Positions 61,264 to 64,000 of a stretch of DNA of 64,000 nt are shown here, piece after piece. The notes under the pieces are model-generated. The model searched no databases. It worked only from the letters and a program-made list of their open reading frames with translations, and had not been told where the DNA came from. Source of the stretch: Nitrosomonadales bacterium (lineage in GTDB: Bacteria; Pseudomonadota; Gammaproteobacteria; Burkholderiales; Gallionellaceae). Numbering within the stretch: the first letter of the stretch is position 1; each line of letters starts with the position of its first letter. The translations under genes and the position numbers were made by a program. The DNA lies in NCBI GenBank assembly GCA_016234685.1, contig JACRAT010000043.1, positions 144,137 through 208,136 on the forward strand, in the 5' to 3' direction.

Positions 61264-62028
61264 ATGAAGTCGATCAAAGGTACGACGCTGGCAACACTGG
61301 ATCTTCCAAGGAAGGCGCTGTTCACGGGTTATCTGCTCGTCATCGGGCTGGGGTTGCTGTTCTCGGGTGCGCAGATCTTGCTGACGCACGGCATGGCCGA
61401 TGGCAAATTCGGCTTGTCGGTCGACGACATCATCTACAGTTACCACGGCAAACACGACGGTCCGGGTGCCACTCGGCTGGAATCCAAGCTGGCTGGTTCG
61501 ATGAAAGAGAATGCGCCAGCGGAAGTTCGTATGACGCTGCTCAAATGGGTGGACAAAGGCGCGCCGAACGAGGAGTGGGATTCCAGCATCAAGCCCATGG
61601 TGGATCAGTACTGCGGGCCGTGCCACACCACTATCCCCGGTCTGGCCAATGTCACCGACAAAGCCGTGATGGACACCATGACCAAGCGCGACACGGGCGC
61701 GACCATCCCTACTTTGACGCGGGTATCGCACATCCATCTGTTCGGCATGGCGTTCATCTTCTTCTTCGTCGGCTGGATCTTCAGCCATGCGACCGGCTTC
61801 TCGCCACTCGGCAAATCCATCCTGATCTTCATTCCGTTCGGTTTCATCATCGTGGACATCCTTTCCTGGTGGCTGACCAAACTGGAGCCTAACTTCGCCT
61901 GGCTGGTCATCATCGGCGGCGCGGGTTATGGCATCGCCGCAGCGGTGATGTTGCTGACCTCGCTGTATCAGATGTGGGTTCCCGCTAAGGGCGAGCACAA
62001 GCCCGTGCCGCACAGCAGAAGGCCGTGA
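61264..62028 (+). CDS. Membrane protein with a CXXCH haem-binding motif
   Basis: The ATG at 61264 (AGAGGCGG upstream) gives 254 residues. It has an N-terminal membrane helix (ALFTGYLLVIGLGLLFSGAQILL), then a roughly 100-residue loop with CGPCH at about 120-124, the c-type haem motif. Three further helices follow (HLFGMAFIFFFVGWIFSH, ILIFIPFGFIIVDILSWW, WLVIIGGAGYGIAAAVMLLTSLYQ). His residues near helix 2 (VSHIHLFG) could be axial or b-haem ligands. It is probably an inner-membrane cytochrome of unknown partner. It overlaps the FAD-linked oxidase gene by 4 bp (GTGA), so a shared redox role is plausible but unproven. Confidence 0.8.
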   Translation: MKSIKGTTLATLDLPRKALFTGYLLVIGLGLLFSGAQILLTHGMADGKFGLSVDDIIYSYHGKHDGPGATRLESKLAGSMKENAPAEVRMTLLKWVDKGAPNEEWDSSIKPMVDQYCGPCHTTIPGLANVTDKAVMDTMTKRDTGATIPTLTRVSHIHLFGMAFIFFFVGWIFSHATGFSPLGKSILIFIPFGFIIVDILSWWLTKLEPNFAWLVIIGGAGYGIAAAVMLLTSLYQMWVPAKGEHKPVPHSRRP

Positions 62029-63437
62029 CCGATTTCCGCATCCTCGAAGCCATCGCCGCCATCACCGGCGACGGTGGCGTATCGACGGGCGAGGCTGCCG
62101 CTCCTTATTGTCAGGACTGGCGCGGGCGTTACGCTGGCGTAGCGCTAGCCGTGGTGTTCCCGGCGGATACGCAGCAAGTCAGTGATGTTGTCCGACTGTG
62201 TGCGGAACACGGCATCGCCATCGTGCCGCAGGGCGGCAACACCAGCTTGTGCGGCGGCTCGGTTCCCGTGCCGGGCGAAGCGCGCCCGCAGCTGGTCATC
62301 AACCTGTCGCGGCTGAATCGTATCCGCGAAGTCGATGCCACCGACTACACGCTGACGGTCGAAGCCGGTTGCAAGCTCGCCGCCCTTTATGCCGCCGCCG
62401 AGCAAGCCGATCGCCTGTTCCCGCTCGGCCTCACCGCCATCGCCCCGCATTGCGCCATCGGCGGCAATCTTTCCACCAACGCCGGTGGCATCGGCGTGCT
62501 GCGCTACGGCAACGCGCGCGACCTCGTGCTGGGGCTGGAAGTGGTGCTGCCGGACGGGCGCATCTGGAACGGTTTGCGCCGCCTGCGCAAGGACAACACC
62601 GGTTACGACCTCAAGCACCTGTTCCTCGGCGCGGAAGGCACGCTGGGCATCATCACCGCCGCCGTGCTGAAACTGTTCCCGCGCCCCCAATCCACCGCCA
62701 CCGCCTGTATCGCTGTGCGCGATCCCGCCGCTGCGGTGCGTCTGCTGGCGCACCTGCGTGCCACCTGCGGCGATGCCATCAGCGGCTTCGAGCTCATCTC
62801 GCGCTCCTGCCTCGACTTGGTGTTCAAGCACATCCCCGACACGCAAGAACCGTTCGCCCAAGCGCACGACTGGCTGGTCATCACCCAACTCAGCAACGTC
62901 CTGCCCACCCCGCTGGACACCGCCTTGCGTGACTCGCTACGCAGCTTCGGCGACGGCATCATCGAGTTTGAAGTGAGCGCCGATCCAGCCTACGCCGAAC
63001 GCTGGTGGAAGCTGCGCAAAGCCATCAGCGACGCGCAAAAGGCCGAAGGCATCAGCGTCAAACACGATGTTTCCGTGCCGGTGAGCCGCGTCGCCGAATT
63101 CATCGCCCTAGCCAGTGCCGCCCTGCGCGCTGCCTACCCCGGCATCCGCATCGTCGCCTTCGGCCACATGGGCGACGGCAACATCCACTACAACGCCTCA
63201 ATGCTGGACGCCGCCCAGAATCCCGCCTTCATCGAACGCGAAGAGAAACCAGTCAACCGCATCGTCTACCAAGTCGTCGCCGCCCTCAACGGCAGCATCA
63301 GCGCCGAACACGGCCTAGGCCAACTCAAACGCGACGAAATCACCCACTACAAGAGTGCGCTGGAACTGGAATTGATGCGCGACATCAAGCAAACGATAGA
63401 CCCGCAGGGACTGATGAATCCGGGGAAGGTGATTTGA
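62025..63437 (+). CDS. FAD-binding oxidase of the GlcD/D-lactate dehydrogenase family
   Basis: The GTG at 62025 overlaps the stop of the preceding gene and gives 470 residues. The PCMH FAD domain shows VVFPADTQQVSDVVRLCAEHGIAIVPQGGNTSLCGGSVP, LGLTAIAPHCAIGGNLSTNAGG and LKHLFLGAEGTLGIITAAVLKL. The C-terminal GlcD domain ends VAFGHMGDGNIHYNASM...ISAEHGLGQLKRDEI...IDPQGLMNPGKV, with the H-x-G-D-G-N-x-H and E-H-G-x-G motifs. It should oxidise a 2-hydroxy acid such as D-lactate, D-2-hydroxyglutarate or glycolate; the substrate cannot be fixed from sequence. Electrons may go to the membrane cytochrome-like neighbour. Confidence 0.9.
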   Translation: MTDFRILEAIAAITGDGGVSTGEAAAPYCQDWRGRYAGVALAVVFPADTQQVSDVVRLCAEHGIAIVPQGGNTSLCGGSVPVPGEARPQLVINLSRLNRIREVDATDYTLTVEAGCKLAALYAAAEQADRLFPLGLTAIAPHCAIGGNLSTNAGGIGVLRYGNARDLVLGLEVVLPDGRIWNGLRRLRKDNTGYDLKHLFLGAEGTLGIITAAVLKLFPRPQSTATACIAVRDPAAAVRLLAHLRATCGDAISGFELISRSCLDLVFKHIPDTQEPFAQAHDWLVITQLSNVLPTPLDTALRDSLRSFGDGIIEFEVSADPAYAERWWKLRKAISDAQKAEGISVKHDVSVPVSRVAEFIALASAALRAAYPGIRIVAFGHMGDGNIHYNASMLDAAQNPAFIEREEKPVNRIVYQVVAALNGSISAEHGLGQLKRDEITHYKSALELELMRDIKQTIDPQGLMNPGKVI

Positions 63438-63636
63438 GGGCTGTTTTGGCTATCTGTCGGTGGCATCCAGACTGTCCTATGACCGGTATGTGCCAGTAGC
63501 GGACGTTTATCACCCGTTTTCAGTAAGTGCCCCGCTCCTTTCCTCACTGAAAATGCATAGGCCATGTATTTCACTTGTGCCACAGGGTTTACCGCTGATA
63601 GATTGCGGCACATCCGTTGGCATTGAAAGGCAAGCC

Positions 63637-63960
63637 ATGAACCAAGACTGGATTCTCCAAACAAAAGAAACTCGCCGAACCTTCTCCAGCGCAACATGGG
63701 TTCCACTGAGGGCATCCAGCAACGACGAAAAGGGTAATGTTAAGGATATAGGCTACATCGGTGAATTTTTTGGGTGTGGATCCGTTGCATTCCCACCAGA
63801 TCACAGGGAAGCCGCAGAGCAGCTGAGCTGGAGTGATATTGGAATCGGTCGAAGTGCGCAACTGACCTTGCCCCTGAATTCCGTACCTCTTAACGCGCTC
63901 ATTATGCGGCATCCTTCAACTGTGCCGCAAACCAGTTTTGCTCGTACCGCATCGGACTGA
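63637..63960 (+). pseudogene. Orphan gene interrupted by an IS3-family element
   Basis: An ATG at 63637 with AAAGG 6 nt upstream opens a frame whose first 75 codons precede the IS end at 63863. It starts MNQDWILQTKETRRTF and contains DIGYIGEFFGCGSVAFPPDHREAAEQLSW. No family is recognised. The remaining codons to the TGA at 63960 run antisense through the IS terminus and transposase tail, so the native C-terminus is lost or lies beyond the IS. The 199 bp before the gene hold nothing I can identify. Base composition is lower in GC than in the upstream genes. Confidence 0.55.
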
Positions 63961-64000
63961 TATAGCCCAGCGTCGAGTGACGCCTTCTGTGGTTGTAGTA
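63863..64000 (-). mobile_element. IS3-family insertion sequence, one end, cut by the window edge
   Basis: TGACCTTGCCCCTGAATT at 63863-63880 resembles terminal inverted repeats of IS3-family elements (5'-TGACC..GCCCC type). It lies 39 bp outside the transposase stop codon. The rest of the IS and its other end are beyond the window. Confidence 0.7.
63902..64000 (-). CDS. IS3-family transposase (OrfB), C-terminal 32 residues
   Basis: The reverse strand reads YYNHRRRHSTLGYISPMRYE followed by QNWFAAQLKDAA and TAA at 63902-63904. This is the typical end of the DDE integrase-type OrfB of IS3-family elements (Y-N-x-x-R-x-H-S-x-L-G-Y-x-S-P). The catalytic residues lie outside the window. Confidence 0.92.
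   Translation of the reverse strand, partial: YYNHRRRHSTLGYISPMRYEQNWFAAQLKDAA

Overview
The window looks like the chromosome of a betaproteobacterium. The evidence is gene content and order: mrcA / pilMNOPQ-aroK-aroB-dgt-gltB-gltD-hemE-priA, surE-pcm-nlpD, argB / 5'-nucleotidase / slmA, and Tim44-ubiJ-ubiB. The DNA is GC-rich (my estimate is high fifties to about 60 percent). A Gallionellaceae or other Nitrosomonadales source is an inference from overall protein character; no rRNA gene or other decisive marker is present.

Layout. 1-1517: accessory left edge with a cut-off Mod-type DNA methyltransferase, a divergent XRE regulator and a ccdAB toxin-antitoxin pair. 1618-10271: uvrA, hrcA and a glycogen/alpha-glucan block (glgC, GH57, malQ). 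10395-14522: bacteriohemerythrin, a MEKHLA protein, a flavoprotein, a small zinc-ribbon membrane protein, a composite intergenic repeat and an AT-rich orphan membrane gene. 14525-25464: aroC, a TPR protein with four NTF2-like repeats, glnS, a GIY-YIG gene between inverted repeats, cysS, a GGDEF protein, a BtuF-like protein and DAHP synthase. 25516-27639: slmA without its DNA-binding segment, a HAD nucleotidase and argB. 27640-29583: mostly repeat-rich non-coding DNA around one small orphan gene. 29584-35993: a radical SAM gene, nlpD, pcm, surE, queA, then a lipoprotein, yjdM and rluA. 36064-40453: Tim44-like gene, ubiJ, ubiB, tolC. 40526-58727: PBP1A, the type IV pilus assembly operon, aroKB, dgt, gltBD, hemE. 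58776-64000: DnaA-box region, priA, a CXXCH membrane protein, an FAD-linked oxidase, and an orphan gene cut by an IS3-family element at the right edge.

How the genes work together. Three shikimate genes (aroK, aroB, aroC) and DAHP synthase cover several steps of the chorismate pathway. gltBD and argB handle nitrogen assimilation and arginine synthesis. pilMNOPQ builds the inner-membrane alignment complex and outer-membrane secretin of type IV pili. UbiJ and UbiB serve ubiquinone synthesis. Most core genes are compact, with ATGA, GTGA or TAATG stop/start overlaps.

The unusual material lies mainly between and inside the core genes: shuffled repeat modules, a GIY-YIG gene bracketed by inverted repeats, a dispersed repeat inserted in frame in rluA, a headless slmA, and a radical SAM gene where rpoS is expected. 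I found no rRNA, tRNA or CRISPR array by eye.
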